DNA of 64,000 nucleotides from Streptomyces alboflavus (GTDB taxonomy: Bacteria; Actinomycetota; Actinomycetes; Streptomycetales; Streptomycetaceae). Below, piece by piece: positions 39,050 through 48,615 of the stretch (position 1 is the stretch's first letter; every line of letters begins with the position of its first letter). Location: the NCBI RefSeq assembly GCF_000716675.1, contig NZ_JNXT01000001.1, forward strand, positions 186,001-250,000, read 5' to 3'. The position numbers and the translations under genes were made by a program. The notes beneath the pieces were generated by a model that was given only the letters and a program-made list of their open reading frames with translations, made no database searches and was not told the origin of the DNA.

Positions 39050-40804
39050 TCAGCCGGTGACGACCAGGCCGACGACCTCGTCGTCCGAGAACCAGACACG
39101 CACGTCCGGTGATCCCCCTGCGAAGGCGGAGTGCACCGCCTGGCGGGTCTCGGGGGAGGGGTTGTTCAGGTTGCGCCACTGCCCGGCCACGAAGAGCCTG
39201 AGGCGCGGCGGGAGTTCGGGCGGATACGGGATCAGCTCGTCCCAGTAGCGCTCGGCGAGGCCCGACCCCACCGCCGCCGGCAGCAGCTTGGTGACCGCCG
39301 CCCTGATGTCGGGGCGGTTGCCGATCCGCTGGGACGCCGGGCGGCCGGGGCCGTCCTGCTGCGGCGACCCCGTGGCGCGCAGCACGGCACGGGCGCGGGA
39401 GGAGGTCATCGGCTGCTGGCCCGCCGCCTTGAGGACGCCCTGGAGCGCGGCGACGGCGCCGACGACGATCGGGGACGCCGACGAGGTGCCTGAGAACGTG
39501 TCCGTGTACCAGGCGATCTCGTCCACGCCGCCCTGCAGGTCGCCCGGCTGGTTCCAGAAGCCGCCGGTCGTCGTGGTCTCGCGGCCCCAGCCCTGCGCGT
39601 CGAGGCGCGCGCCGTAGTTGGAGAACGCCAGGCGCGAGCGGTCCGGGCCGTGGTCGCGGCCGTGCGTGCCGGGCGGGGGCGCGCCCGCGCCGACCAGGAC
39701 GGCGTCGGAGGAGGGGTTGGACGGGTTGAAGGGGTTGCGCCACCAGGACGGGAACTCGTCGGGACGCCGCTCGTACACCGCGTCGTCCAGGGACTCCGCG
39801 CCGTTGCCCGCCGCGCCGACGACGACGATGCCCTTGGCCGTCGCGTACCGGACCGCGGCGAAGTCGTCCGGCCACCACTCGATGGCGACGTAGCCCTTCT
39901 GGTCGTCGCGCGCCTCGAACTCGAACTTCGGCCCCGGGCGGTGCAGTTCGATGAGGATGACGTCGCCCGGCGAGAGCCGGTCCGCCGCGGCGTGGATCGT
40001 CGCCGCCGTGCCCGCCGGGGTGAAGGACGCGACCGCGGTCACGGCGTCCGGCACGATGCCGGTGACGCCGATGGCGTTGCGGTCGGCGCCGATGACACCG
40101 ATCACGGCGGTGCCGTGGTTGCGCCACGCCAGGTCCTGGATGGGGGTGCCGATCACCACGCCCGCGAGCTTCGCCGCCAGGTCCTCGTGGCTCAGCTGCC
40201 AGGCGCCCTCGATGTCGATGACGGTCACCCCGTCACCGCCGCCGCCCAGGCGCTGCCAGGCCCAGTACGCGTCGACGCCCTCGGGCGCAGGCCTCAGATA
40301 GCCCTGGCGGCCGCTGAAGTCCGCCGTCGCCGGCATCCCTTCCTTGCGGCGCCGCGCCTCGTCCGGCTCGCCCGCGCCGCCCTGCTGTCCGACGGGCCCG
40401 AGCGCGGCCGGTACGGCGCCCGGCTTCACGTACGCCGTGTCGACGCCGGGCAGCGCCGCCATCCGCGCGCGCAACTCCTGGGCGCGGTCGCCGCCCCCGC
40501 GGACCCGGTAGAACAGCGCCAGGTCGGGCACCTCGCCCTGGGTGTCGGGCGCCGCCGCCCGGAGCCGGTCCTCGCTGCCGAACAGCGGCTCCAGGGTGAG
40601 CTGTTCATCGCTGAGGAACATGTTCAGGGCCGACACGTCGGAGCCCGACGCCGAGCGGACCCCCTGCTCCTGAGCGCGCAGCCGGGCCTCGGGCCGGGCG
40701 ACGACGATCAGTTCCTGCTCGGCGGCCCGATACGTGAACCCCGCTCCATCGGGTCCGGGGCCACTGCCCCCGGGGTCGCTGCCCCGCTGCACCTGGTCGG
40801 TCAT
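39050..40804 (-). CDS. Subtilisin-like S8 serine protease, apparently cytosolic
   Basis: The ATG at 40804 gives 584 residues. The triad is visible: Asp197 in VTVIDIEG, His230 in WRNHGTAVIG and Ser441 in DTFSGTSSASP, with the oxyanion Asn334 in GAAGN. The N-terminal 185 residues form a prodomain-like region without a signal peptide. The last 70 residues hold a module (PRLRLFVAGQWRNLNNPSPETRQAVHSAFAGG) that resembles the C-terminus of the Gln-rich protein encoded next. Secretion is not predicted, which is unusual for a Streptomyces subtilase. Possible roles are intracellular processing of the partner or release on lysis. Confidence 0.9.
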   Translation of the reverse strand: MTDQVQRGSDPGGSGPGPDGAGFTYRAAEQELIVVARPEARLRAQEQGVRSASGSDVSALNMFLSDEQLTLEPLFGSEDRLRAAAPDTQGEVPDLALFYRVRGGGDRAQELRARMAALPGVDTAYVKPGAVPAALGPVGQQGGAGEPDEARRRKEGMPATADFSGRQGYLRPAPEGVDAYWAWQRLGGGGDGVTVIDIEGAWQLSHEDLAAKLAGVVIGTPIQDLAWRNHGTAVIGVIGADRNAIGVTGIVPDAVTAVASFTPAGTAATIHAAADRLSPGDVILIELHRPGPKFEFEARDDQKGYVAIEWWPDDFAAVRYATAKGIVVVGAAGNGAESLDDAVYERRPDEFPSWWRNPFNPSNPSSDAVLVGAGAPPPGTHGRDHGPDRSRLAFSNYGARLDAQGWGRETTTTGGFWNQPGDLQGGVDEIAWYTDTFSGTSSASPIVVGAVAALQGVLKAAGQQPMTSSRARAVLRATGSPQQDGPGRPASQRIGNRPDIRAAVTKLLPAAVGSGLAERYWDELIPYPPELPPRLRLFVAGQWRNLNNPSPETRQAVHSAFAGGSPDVRVWFSDDEVVGLVVTG

Positions 40805-41026
40805 CGCTTCACCGCTCCCTTCGGTTACCGCGCCCCGCCTGCCTTCCGGTCGCTGCACACCCTGCTACCGCCGGGCCCGGCCGTCCAGACCTCTTTCACC
40901 CAACAGCGTTTGAACGGAAGTTGAGTGGGGAACCGTGTGCATTTCATCAACAAACTCGTGTCACGCCCGATACCGGCCATATGCGTGCGTGACGGCTGTG
41001 GCTTCCTGGGCCGTGGGCAACGAGAA

Positions 41027-41054
41027 GGGGCGGCACCCGCGCGGGTGCCGCCCC
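41027..41054. terminator. Perfect 28-bp palindrome after the PAC2 gene
   Basis: GGGGCGGCACCCGC meets its exact inverse complement without a spacer. It lies 21 bp downstream of the PAC2 stop on the minus strand. The gap 40805-41075 holds nothing else I can identify. Confidence 0.82.
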
Positions 41055-41075
41055 TGGAACGCGCTGTCGGCCGTC

Positions 41076-42269
41076 TCAGTCCTCGGAGGAATCCTCTGAC
41101 GGGGAATCGTCTTCCTTCGCGCCGTCCGTCCTGTCGCCACGGCCGTCGTTCTCCTCGCCGTCGGCCGTACCGCCGCCGGAGGCCGCGGACTTCGCGGATT
41201 CGGCGGTGCCCGGTTCCTGGCTTGACTCGGCCGGTTCGTCCTTGGCGTCCGCCGCGGGCGGGTCACCGGCGGCGGACCCCGTGGACGCGGGCTCCGGCCC
41301 CGGGCGCGGCTGCGGCTTCGGCGGGCGGGTGCGCTCGCTCGGCGTGTCCCGCAGGTACGCCGCCCCGTCCCCGCCGTCCGTGGCGTGCCCGCCGACCTGC
41401 CCGGTCCCGGCGACGGGACCCGGCCCGCCGCCGTCGCGCCGCCGCAGATACCGCTCGAACTCCCGCGCGATGGCCTCGCCGGACGCCTCGGGCAGCTCCG
41501 CGGTGTCCCGCGCCTCCTCCAGGGACTGGACGTACTCGGCGACCTCGCTGTCCTCGGCGGCGAGCTGGTCCACGCCCAGCTGCCAGGCGCGCGCGTCCTC
41601 CGTCAGCTCGCCGAGGGGGATCCTGAGGTCGATCAGGTCCTCCAGGCGGTTGAGGAGCGCGAGCGTCGCCTTCGGGTTCGGCGGCTGCGAGACGTAGTGC
41701 GGCACGGCCGCCCACAGGCTCACCGCCGGGACGCCCGCGTGCGTGCAGGCCTCCTGGAGGATGCCGACGATGCCCGTCGGGCCCTCGTACTTGGTCTCCT
41801 CCAGGTCCATGGTGCGCGCCAGGTCGGGGTCGGACGTGACGCCGCTGACCGGGACCGGGCGGGTGTGCGGGGTGTCGCCGAGCAGCGCACCCATGATCAC
41901 GACCAGCTCCACGCCCAGCTCGTGGGCGAAGCCGAGCAGTTCGTTGCAGAACGAACGCCAGCGCATGGACGGCTCGATGCCCCGCACCAGGACGAGGTCG
42001 CGCGGCTTGTCGCCGCCGACGCGGACCACCGAGAGCCGCGTGGTCGGCCACGTGATCTTGCGCACGCCGCCGTCCAGCCACACCGTGGGCCGGTTGACCT
42101 GGAAGTCGTAGTAGTCCTCGGCGTCCAGCGCCGCGAACACCTCGCCCTTCCACTCCTTGTCGAGATGCGCGACCGCGGTGGAGGCGGCGTCGCCGGCGTC
42201 GTTCCAGCCCTCGAACGCGGCCACCATGACCGGGTCGATCAGCTCGGGTACCCCCTCGAGCTCGATCAC
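41076..42269 (-). CDS. PAC2 family protein (proteasome assembly chaperone-like)
   Basis: The 397-residue protein starts MIELEGVPELIDPVMVAAFE, then GWNDAGDAASTAVAHLDKEWKG. It has the PAC2-family core LVLVRGIEPSMRWRSFCNELLGFA and MGALLGDTPHTRPVPVSGV (about residues 80-135). The last 110 residues are acidic, Pro/Gly-rich and disordered. Actinobacteria have 20S proteasomes, and PAC2 relatives are thought to act as assembly chaperones or ATP-independent holdases; the role in Streptomyces is not settled. The gene stands alone between the protease and the FadR-type regulator. Confidence 0.9.
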   Translation of the reverse strand: MIELEGVPELIDPVMVAAFEGWNDAGDAASTAVAHLDKEWKGEVFAALDAEDYYDFQVNRPTVWLDGGVRKITWPTTRLSVVRVGGDKPRDLVLVRGIEPSMRWRSFCNELLGFAHELGVELVVIMGALLGDTPHTRPVPVSGVTSDPDLARTMDLEETKYEGPTGIVGILQEACTHAGVPAVSLWAAVPHYVSQPPNPKATLALLNRLEDLIDLRIPLGELTEDARAWQLGVDQLAAEDSEVAEYVQSLEEARDTAELPEASGEAIAREFERYLRRRDGGGPGPVAGTGQVGGHATDGGDGAAYLRDTPSERTRPPKPQPRPGPEPASTGSAAGDPPAADAKDEPAESSQEPGTAESAKSAASGGGTADGEENDGRGDRTDGAKEDDSPSEDSSED

Positions 42270-42398
42270 CCAGGCCTCCTTCCGACGTTCTCCTCTAAGT
42301 ACGCCCCAACCTTACGGCGTCCCGCGGGGCCCTCCGCAGCCCCCCGACGGCGCCGAGTGCCGGATCACTGCCCAGGTCAGTCGCCCCTCACGCATGAC

Positions 42399-43070
42399 TC
42401 ACAGGGTGGAGCGAAGCCACTGCTCCACGCTGGCGATGTGCACCGTCGCCCAGGACCGGGCCGCCTCGGCGTCCCGGTCGCGCAGCGCCGCGAGGATCGC
42501 GCGGTGCTCGTGCAGGGTGCGGCTGACCGCGTCCTCCTGGGTCAGGCCGCGCCAGACGCGGGCCCGTGTGGTCGGCCCGGACAGGCCGTCGAGGAGGGAG
42601 CACAGCACCGAGTTCCCGGACGACTGCACGATGCCGCGGTGGAACTCCAGGTCGCAGGCCACCAGCTCCTCCACGCTCGGCGCGGCGCCGAGCGCGTCCA
42701 ACTGGGCGGTGAGCGTGTCGAGTTCGGCCTCGCTGATGCGGGCGGCCGCCATGGCCGTGGCGGCGGGCTCCAGGATCCGGCGCACCGCGAGGAACTCAAG
42801 GACGGTGTCGTCGCGGTGGAAGTCCACGACGAAGCTCAGCGCCTCCAGGAGCAGCTGCGGGTCCAGGCTGGTGACGTAGGTCCCGTCGCCCTGGCGCACG
42901 TCCAGGATGCGGATCAGGGAGAGCGCCCGCACCGCCTCGCGCAGCGAGTTGCGGGAGAGCCCGAGCTCCGCGGCCAGTTCGCTCTCCTTGGGCAGCCGGT
43001 CGCCGGGGCGCAGCGCGCCGGAGACGATCATGCCCTTGATCTTTTCGATGGCCTCGTCCGTGACAGCCAT
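42399..43070 (-). CDS. FadR-subfamily GntR regulator
   Basis: The 223-residue protein begins MAVTDEAIEKIKGMIVSGAL. The winged helix lies at about 5-70 (LPKESELAAELGLSRNSLREAV, DVRQGDGTYVTSL). The FCD effector domain (about 85-215) contains RRILEPAATAMAAARI, DLEFHRGIVQSSGNSVLCSLL and HRAILAALRDRDAEAA, with metal-binding Asp and His positions. It ends the minus-strand run that includes the flavin reductase and molybdoenzyme, but a palindrome (43143-43153) in the 126-bp gap before it suggests its own promoter. Target genes are not certain. Confidence 0.92.
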   Translation of the reverse strand: MAVTDEAIEKIKGMIVSGALRPGDRLPKESELAAELGLSRNSLREAVRALSLIRILDVRQGDGTYVTSLDPQLLLEALSFVVDFHRDDTVLEFLAVRRILEPAATAMAAARISEAELDTLTAQLDALGAAPSVEELVACDLEFHRGIVQSSGNSVLCSLLDGLSGPTTRARVWRGLTQEDAVSRTLHEHRAILAALRDRDAEAARSWATVHIASVEQWLRSTL

Positions 43071-43142
43071 GGGGACCTCGCCTCAGTGTGCGGACCGTGC
43101 GGACCAGTACGGACCGATGGGATGGGGGACAGGCAGAAATAG

Positions 43143-43153
43143 ACATCCGATGT
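43143..43153. promoter_or_regulatory. FadR-type operator candidate
   Basis: ACATCCGATGT is a perfect inverted repeat around C; the overlapping CCGAT-GT-ATCGG adds a second symmetry. It lies 73 bp upstream of the FadR-type gene and 44 bp past the stop of the reductase gene, so autoregulation is the simplest reading. Confidence 0.5.
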
Positions 43154-43196
43154 ATCGGCTCATTATGTCCTCTGCGGCCGCCGCTGAGCAGGGGGT

Positions 43197-43965
43197 TCAG
43201 CCGAAGCGTTCGATCCTGATCCGGTCCACCGGCTGGCCGCCGTCCACCAGGAGCCGCGAGGCGTGCTCGGCGAAGCCGTTGGACCCGCAGATGTACGCCT
43301 CCCAGCCGCCCGCGGGCTGCCCGGCGCCGAGATACGGCGCCAAGTGCCCGGCGTTCAGGCGGCCTTCGGAGCGGGTGAGGACGGCCGTGGTCTCGTCGCC
43401 GTACTCGTCGGCGTAGATCAGGTCCTCGCGGGTGCGCGCGGAGACGACCAGACACAGCGGCACGGTCAGGCCGGCGCGCCGGTGGTGGCGGATCATCGAC
43501 ATCAGCGGTACGACGCCGGAGCCCGCGCCGAGCAGCAGCGCGGGCCGGTCGCCGGGCCAGGCGAAGAAGCCGGACAGCGGGCCGCGGACCTCCACGGTGT
43601 CGCCCACCCGGGCCACGGTGTGCAGATGCCCGGACACCTCGCCGCCCGGCGCGTGGTCCAGGGTCAGCTCGATCTCGCCGCTGCCGTCGGGCGCGGACGC
43701 CAGCGAGTAGTGGCGCTGCGCGACATAGCCGTCCGGCGCGGTGAGCCGCAGCATCAGGTGCTGGCCCGGCAGATGGCCCTGCCAGTCGGGCACCTTCAGC
43801 CGGAACGTCGACGCGGCGGGCGTCTCCCGGCGGATGTCCGTGATCAGCGCCTGCTGCCAGAGCGCGGCCGCGCGGCTGCTCACGGAGATGCGGCCGGGGA
43901 CGGCGAACGCGGTCGGCGGCACGAAGCCTGTGGCCGCGGCGGGGGACCTGGGGGTCACGAAGTCG

Positions 43966-43973
<8 letters not shown>
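43197..43973 (-). CDS. Ferredoxin reductase-type FAD/NAD(P) oxidoreductase
   Basis: The 258-residue flavoprotein has the FAD-binding RxYS motif in VAQRHYSLASAPDG (about 85-98) and FAD-domain HLPGQHLMLRL. Nucleotide-binding elements are in LLLGAGSGVVPLMSMIRHH (about 151-169) and the Cys-containing AYICGSNGF near the end. No 2Fe-2S domain follows, so it must pass electrons to a separate partner. Its start overlaps the end of the molybdoenzyme gene by eight bases, which makes that protein the obvious partner. Confidence 0.92.
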
Positions 43974-44582
<609 letters not shown>

Positions 44583-44586
<4 letters not shown>

Positions 44587-45941
44587 GTGGGCACCTCGGA
44601 GGTGAGGTGTTCGGCGCTCGCGCGGGGGTGGGGGAGCGGGACGGAGGCGGCGGCCTCGCGCAGGGCGTCGACGGCCCGGCGCTCGTCGACGGTCAGGAGG
44701 GTCCGGTCGCGCATCAGGATGCGGCCGTCGACGACGGTGTCGCGCACGTCGGCGGGTCCCGCGGCGTACGCGAGGGTCGAGTACGGGTCGTGCCGGGGCG
44801 CGAGGTGCGGGCGGTCCAGGTCGACGACGATCAGGTCGGCGCGCTTGCCGGGCTCCAGGGACCCCAGCTGCCCGTCGAGGCCGAGGGCCCGAGCGGACTC
44901 GACCGTCGCCATCCGCACGGCCTGCTCCGCGCCCACCGCCGTCGGGTCGCCGCCCGCCTTGTGCACGAGCGCCGCCGCCCGCACCGCGCCGAGGACGTCG
45001 AGGGTGTTGGAACTCACCGCGCCGTCCGTGCCCAGGCCCACCGTGACGCCCGCCGCCGTCAGGTCGGGCACCCGCGCGATGCCGCAGCCCAGCTTCAGGT
45101 TGGACACCGGGCAGTGCGCGACGGCCGTGCCGGTGCGGGCGAGGGCCGCGATCTCGGCGTCGGTGAGGTCGACGGCGTGCGCGAGGAGCGTGTCCGGGCC
45201 GAGCACACCGAGCGAGTCGAGCAGCTCCACGGGCCGCATGCCGTGCTGCGCGGTGACCGTCGCCACCTCGGTGGCGTTCTCGGCGGCGTGCAGGTGCAGG
45301 AGCGCGCCGTGGGCGCGGGCAAGCTCGGCTATCTCGACGAGCTGGTCGGGCACCAGCGTGTACGCGGAGTGCGCGAACACCACGGGCCGGGTGCCCGGCG
45401 CCGGGGTGCGGGCGGCCAGGTGGGCCTCGGCCCAGCCGAGCCGCTCCGCGTACGGGCGGCCGTCCGGCGGCTCCGGCACGTCCATGAACGTCGGCCCGCT
45501 GAGCAGGCGCCACCCGGCCGCGCGCGCGACCTCTTCGGCCGCCTCGTGGAACCAGTACATGTCGAGCGCGGCCGTCACCCCGCCGCGTACCGACTCCGCG
45601 ATGGCGGCCCCGATGCCCGCCGCCACCGTCCGCGGCGAGAGCAGCGCCGCCTCGCGCGGGATGACGCGCTCCAGGAAGCCCTGGAGGGTCACGTCGTCGG
45701 CGGTGCCGCGCAGGAGCGTCATCGCCAGGTGCGTATGGGTGTTGATGAGCCCGGGCAGCACCAGACAGCCGCGCGCGTCGATCTCCTCGGCCGCCGCGTA
45801 CGCGGAGCGCAGCCGCGCGGCCGGGCCGACCTCGACGATCTCGCCGTCGCGCACGGCGACCGCGCCGTCGGGCACGACCGTGCCGGAGGCGTCGACGGTG
45901 AGGACGTCGCCGCCGTGGACGAGGAGATCGATGGGAATCAT
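44583..45941 (-). CDS. Amidohydrolase, MTA/SAH deaminase-like
   Basis: The ATG at 45941 gives 452 residues. Metal ligands are His69 and His71 in GLINTHTHLAM, with later His in LLHLHAAEN and LAHAVDL, and Asp in VGLGTDGAVSSNTLDVLG. HCPVSNLKLGCGIARVPDL matches the 5-methylthioadenosine/S-adenosylhomocysteine deaminase branch (MtaD/SsnA/TrzN relatives). It should deaminate an adenine-type nucleoside or related amine. It sits between a nucleoside phosphorylase gene (85-bp gap) and the molybdoenzyme gene, near mtnB-C-D, which favours methylthioadenosine as substrate. That last step is inference. Confidence 0.88.
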
Positions 45942-46026
45942 GAGTTCCGTTCCGTGCGAAGGGGCTGCTGTGTCGGGAGACCGGGAGGTCACGGTGGGGG
46001 CGGGGCCGTGCCGGCCCGGGCGTGGC

Positions 46027-46821
46027 CTACCGCGTTGCGGGCGATGTCTGCGCGGGCAGCCCGGCGTCCTCGGCGGCCAGCAGGCGCAGTGCGTCCAAGG
46101 TTATCCGGGCGGCGCGCGTGACACCGTCGGCGACCACCGAGCGGTGCGGGTCGTAGCCGCCGGTGGCCTCCTCGTCGACAAGATCGTCGGCGTTGACGCC
46201 GTCGACCACGAGCGCGCCGCCCGCCGTCAGGCCGCGCGTCGACGCGAACACGTACAGCGCCGACAGCTCCATCTCGATCGCGGCGATCCCCGCCCGCTCG
46301 TACGCCTCGGCGGGCAGCGGCAGGAAGCCCGGCTGGAAGGCGGCCCGGGTCCACACCACGCCCCGGTGGTAGGGGGCCTGCGCCGCGCGGGCCGCCCGCT
46401 GGAGCGCGAGCACCGCCTCCGGCGCGGCGAACGCCGGGTACTCGGCCGGTATCAGCTGCCGCGTCACGCCGTCGTCGCGCACCGCCGCGTCCGCGACGAC
46501 CAGGTCCCCGTCCCCGACGCCCGGCCGGATCGCACCCGCCGTCCCGAGCCGGATGAAGTGCGTCACACCCGCCTCGGCCAGCTCCTGGAACAGGAGCAGC
46601 GCGCCGGGGGCGCCCACGCCGTGCGAGGACACGACGACCGGCAGGTGCTGCCAGGTGCCGGTGAACGTGCGGTACTCGCGGTGGTACGACACCTCCTCGG
46701 CGTCGTCGAGCAGCTCGGCGACGGTCGCGGCGCGCGCGGGGTCGCCGACGACGACGGCGTACGGGGGCAGGCCGGAACGCGGCACTCCGGAGATGGGCAG
46801 GGTGTCTGCGGATGTCGTCAT
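46027..46821 (-). CDS. Nucleoside phosphorylase, NP-I family
   Basis: The 264-residue enzyme follows the uridine phosphorylase/PNP fold: YAVVVGDPARAATVAELL (about 21-38) for phosphate binding, VVVSSHGVGAPGALLLFQEL, THFIRLGTAGAIRPGVGDGD, and AAIEMELSALYVFAS with the ribose-contact Met-Glu. It splits a nucleoside into free base and ribose-1-phosphate. Located just before the MTA/SAH-deaminase-like gene, it may act on methylthioinosine or inosine, although uridine-type specificity cannot be excluded from sequence. Confidence 0.92.
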   Translation of the reverse strand: MTTSADTLPISGVPRSGLPPYAVVVGDPARAATVAELLDDAEEVSYHREYRTFTGTWQHLPVVVSSHGVGAPGALLLFQELAEAGVTHFIRLGTAGAIRPGVGDGDLVVADAAVRDDGVTRQLIPAEYPAFAAPEAVLALQRAARAAQAPYHRGVVWTRAAFQPGFLPLPAEAYERAGIAAIEMELSALYVFASTRGLTAGGALVVDGVNADDLVDEEATGGYDPHRSVVADGVTRAARITLDALRLLAAEDAGLPAQTSPATR

Positions 46822-46831
46822 CAGGGTGCTC

Positions 46832-46999
46832 CTACCAGGGGGTCGGATGGCTTCGGTGGTCTCGGTGAGTTCGGTTGCTGCGGTGGTTCGGGCGGGCGGG
46901 CGCGGCGCGGCGGCGTCGGCGTGCGGTGGACAGGAACAGGGCGGCGAGGGTCACGACGTACAGCGCGGCGTCCGTGGCCGTCGTCGGGGCCGACCGCAT
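46832..46999 (-). CDS. Possible small membrane protein before the phosphorylase gene
   Basis: A 55-codon frame from an ATG at 46999 stops 10 bp before the phosphorylase start. It has a hydrophobic stretch (ALYVVTLAALFLSTA) followed by a basic RRRRRAAPARPNHRSN tail. Third codon positions are G/C-rich in its first half, but there is no good ribosome site. It may be a real short leader gene or chance. Confidence 0.28.
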   Translation of the reverse strand: MRSAPTTATDAALYVVTLAALFLSTARRRRRAAPARPNHRSNRTHRDHRSHPTPW

Positions 47000-47134
47000 C
47001 GCCGCCGACGGCGCTGGTGACGGAGCGGGGCGTACGGGAGGTTCTGGGCGGGCGAGTTGCTGGTGGGGCAGGGGGCCTCGCGGGTGCGGCCCAGGCCCGC
47101 CCCTTCCAGATAGCGCCGGTGCGGCAAATCTCTT

Positions 47135-47245
47135 AGCCCGTCCGGCGTTTGAGGACGAGGCGCGGAGCGCCGATCAGCGGGGGTCCAGGGGGCGGCAGCC
47201 CCCGGTTTCGGAGAAGGGGCGGGACCGGGGCGCACCCGCGAGGGC
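47135..47245. repeat. Intergenic repeat copy between phosphorylase and mtnB
   Basis: The core starting AGCCCGTCCGGCG (47135-47174) is followed by the usual hairpin GGGGGCGGCAGCCCCC and a GGGGCGGGACCGGGG tail. The whole gap 46822-47245 otherwise contains only the weak small frame at 46832-46999. Confidence 0.75.
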
Positions 47246-47881
47246 TCAACCCCCCGCCAGCTCCAACTCCAGCAGCCACTCCACCACCTCGACCCGATGC
47301 CGCGCCTCGCGAGGATCCGCCCCCCAGACGTACAACCCGTGCCCAGCCACCACCACCGCAGGCATCCCCGGCGACAACGCGGCCTCCAGCCGATCACCGA
47401 GCACCCCCATGTCCTGACTGTTGCCGATCACCGGCAGGGTGACGGCCACCTCATGGGTGGGATGCCCGAGCCCCTTGAGCATCTCCAGGTCCCGGAAGGA
47501 GATCCCCTCCGGCCGCCGCCGCCCGAGCGCGACGGAGGCGACGGTGTGGACGTGCGCCACGGCCCCCGCCCCGGTGAGCCGCACGACCCGCGCGTGCAGC
47601 GCGGCCTCGGCGGACGGCCGCCCGGCCCCGATGGCGGCACCCCGGTCGTCGGTGAGGACGACGTCGGAGGGGGTCAGTTCGCCCTTGTCGCGCCCGCTGG
47701 CGGTGACGGCGAGCCGCACGGGATCGCGGGAGACGACGACGGAGAGGTTCCCGGAGGTCCCGCGCATCCAGCCGAAGGAGGCGAACCGCGCGGCCTCGGC
47801 GGCGAGGGCGGCCCCGGCCTCCTCGAGATCGAGGTCGAGGTCCAGGCCGACGTCGGCCCCACGGCCGGTGGTCCCGCTCAT
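47246..47881 (-). CDS. mtnB: Methylthioribulose-1-phosphate dehydratase
   Basis: The 211-residue protein is a class II aldolase/adducin-fold enzyme. Motifs are GWMRGTSGNLSVVVS, VTASGRDKGELTPSDVVL, the zinc-binding AVAHVHTVASVAL, and VVVAGHGLYVWGADPREARH with the later His. It dehydrates 5-methylthioribulose-1-phosphate in the universal methionine salvage route. Its ATG overlaps the mtnC stop by four bases, placing it last in the coupled mtnD-mtnC-mtnB operon. Confidence 0.93.
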   Translation of the reverse strand: MSGTTGRGADVGLDLDLDLEEAGAALAAEAARFASFGWMRGTSGNLSVVVSRDPVRLAVTASGRDKGELTPSDVVLTDDRGAAIGAGRPSAEAALHARVVRLTGAGAVAHVHTVASVALGRRRPEGISFRDLEMLKGLGHPTHEVAVTLPVIGNSQDMGVLGDRLEAALSPGMPAVVVAGHGLYVWGADPREARHRVEVVEWLLELELAGG

Positions 47882-48615
47882 AGGCCCGTCCTCCGCTCAG
47901 AGAGCAACTCGATCTCACCGAAGGCGGCCGCCTCCGGATGCCCGCCGACCCCGGCGGCGAAGTACGGCTCCCCGACCCGCCGTACGCCCACGGTCCGCCA
48001 CCCGGCGTCCCGCGCGGCGTCCAGCTCCCCGAGCCGGTCGGAGAGGAAGAGGGTGCGCCCCGCGGGCACGCCGACGGCGGCGGTGATGGCGCGGTAGGAG
48101 CCGGCCTCCTGCTTCGGCCCGGCGTTCTCGGTGTCGTACAGACCGCTGACGAGCCGGGTGAGATCACCCTCGGCGGAGTGCGTGAACCACGCGCGCTGCG
48201 CGGCCACCGACCCGGAGGAGTACACGTACAGGCGCAGCCCGGCGGCGTGCCACCGCCGAAGGACCGGAACGACGTCTTCGTAGAAGTGCGAGACGAGGTC
48301 CTTGAGGGCGAACCCCTCGGCCCAGAGGACGCCTTGGAGGGCTTTCAGCGGGGTCGCCTTGCGGTCCGCGTCGACCCACTCGCCGAGGACCTTCTCGACG
48401 CGCGCCGCGTCCGCGTCCGGTTCGCCGATCTCCGCGCGGACCTGTGCCACGGCCCGCGCCACCACGGGCTCGTCGGCCCGCCGGGTCAGGAGCTCGCCGA
48501 ACCGCTCGCGGGCGTAGGGGTACATGACGTCCACGACGAAGCCGGTGGCGCTCGTGGTGCCCTCGATGTCGAGCACCACGGCGTCCACGGAGCCGGGCGG
48601 GAAGTGCACGCTCAC
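47878..48615 (-). CDS. mtnC: Acireductone synthase (enolase-phosphatase)
   Basis: The 245-residue HAD-superfamily enzyme starts with [20 protein letters not shown], where the nucleophile is the Asp in LDIEGTT. It also has [36 protein letters not shown] and [17 protein letters not shown]. It enolises and dephosphorylates 2,3-diketo-5-methylthiopentyl-1-phosphate to acireductone in one polypeptide. Start and stop each overlap a neighbour by four bases. Confidence 0.94.
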   Translation of the reverse strand: MSVHFPPGSVDAVVLDIEGTTSATGFVVDVMYPYARERFGELLTRRADEPVVARAVAQVRAEIGEPDADAARVEKVLGEWVDADRKATPLKALQGVLWAEGFALKDLVSHFYEDVVPVLRRWHAAGLRLYVYSSGSVAAQRAWFTHSAEGDLTRLVSGLYDTENAGPKQEAGSYRAITAAVGVPAGRTLFLSDRLGELDAARDAGWRTVGVRRVGEPYFAAGVGGHPEAAAFGEIELLSERRTGL

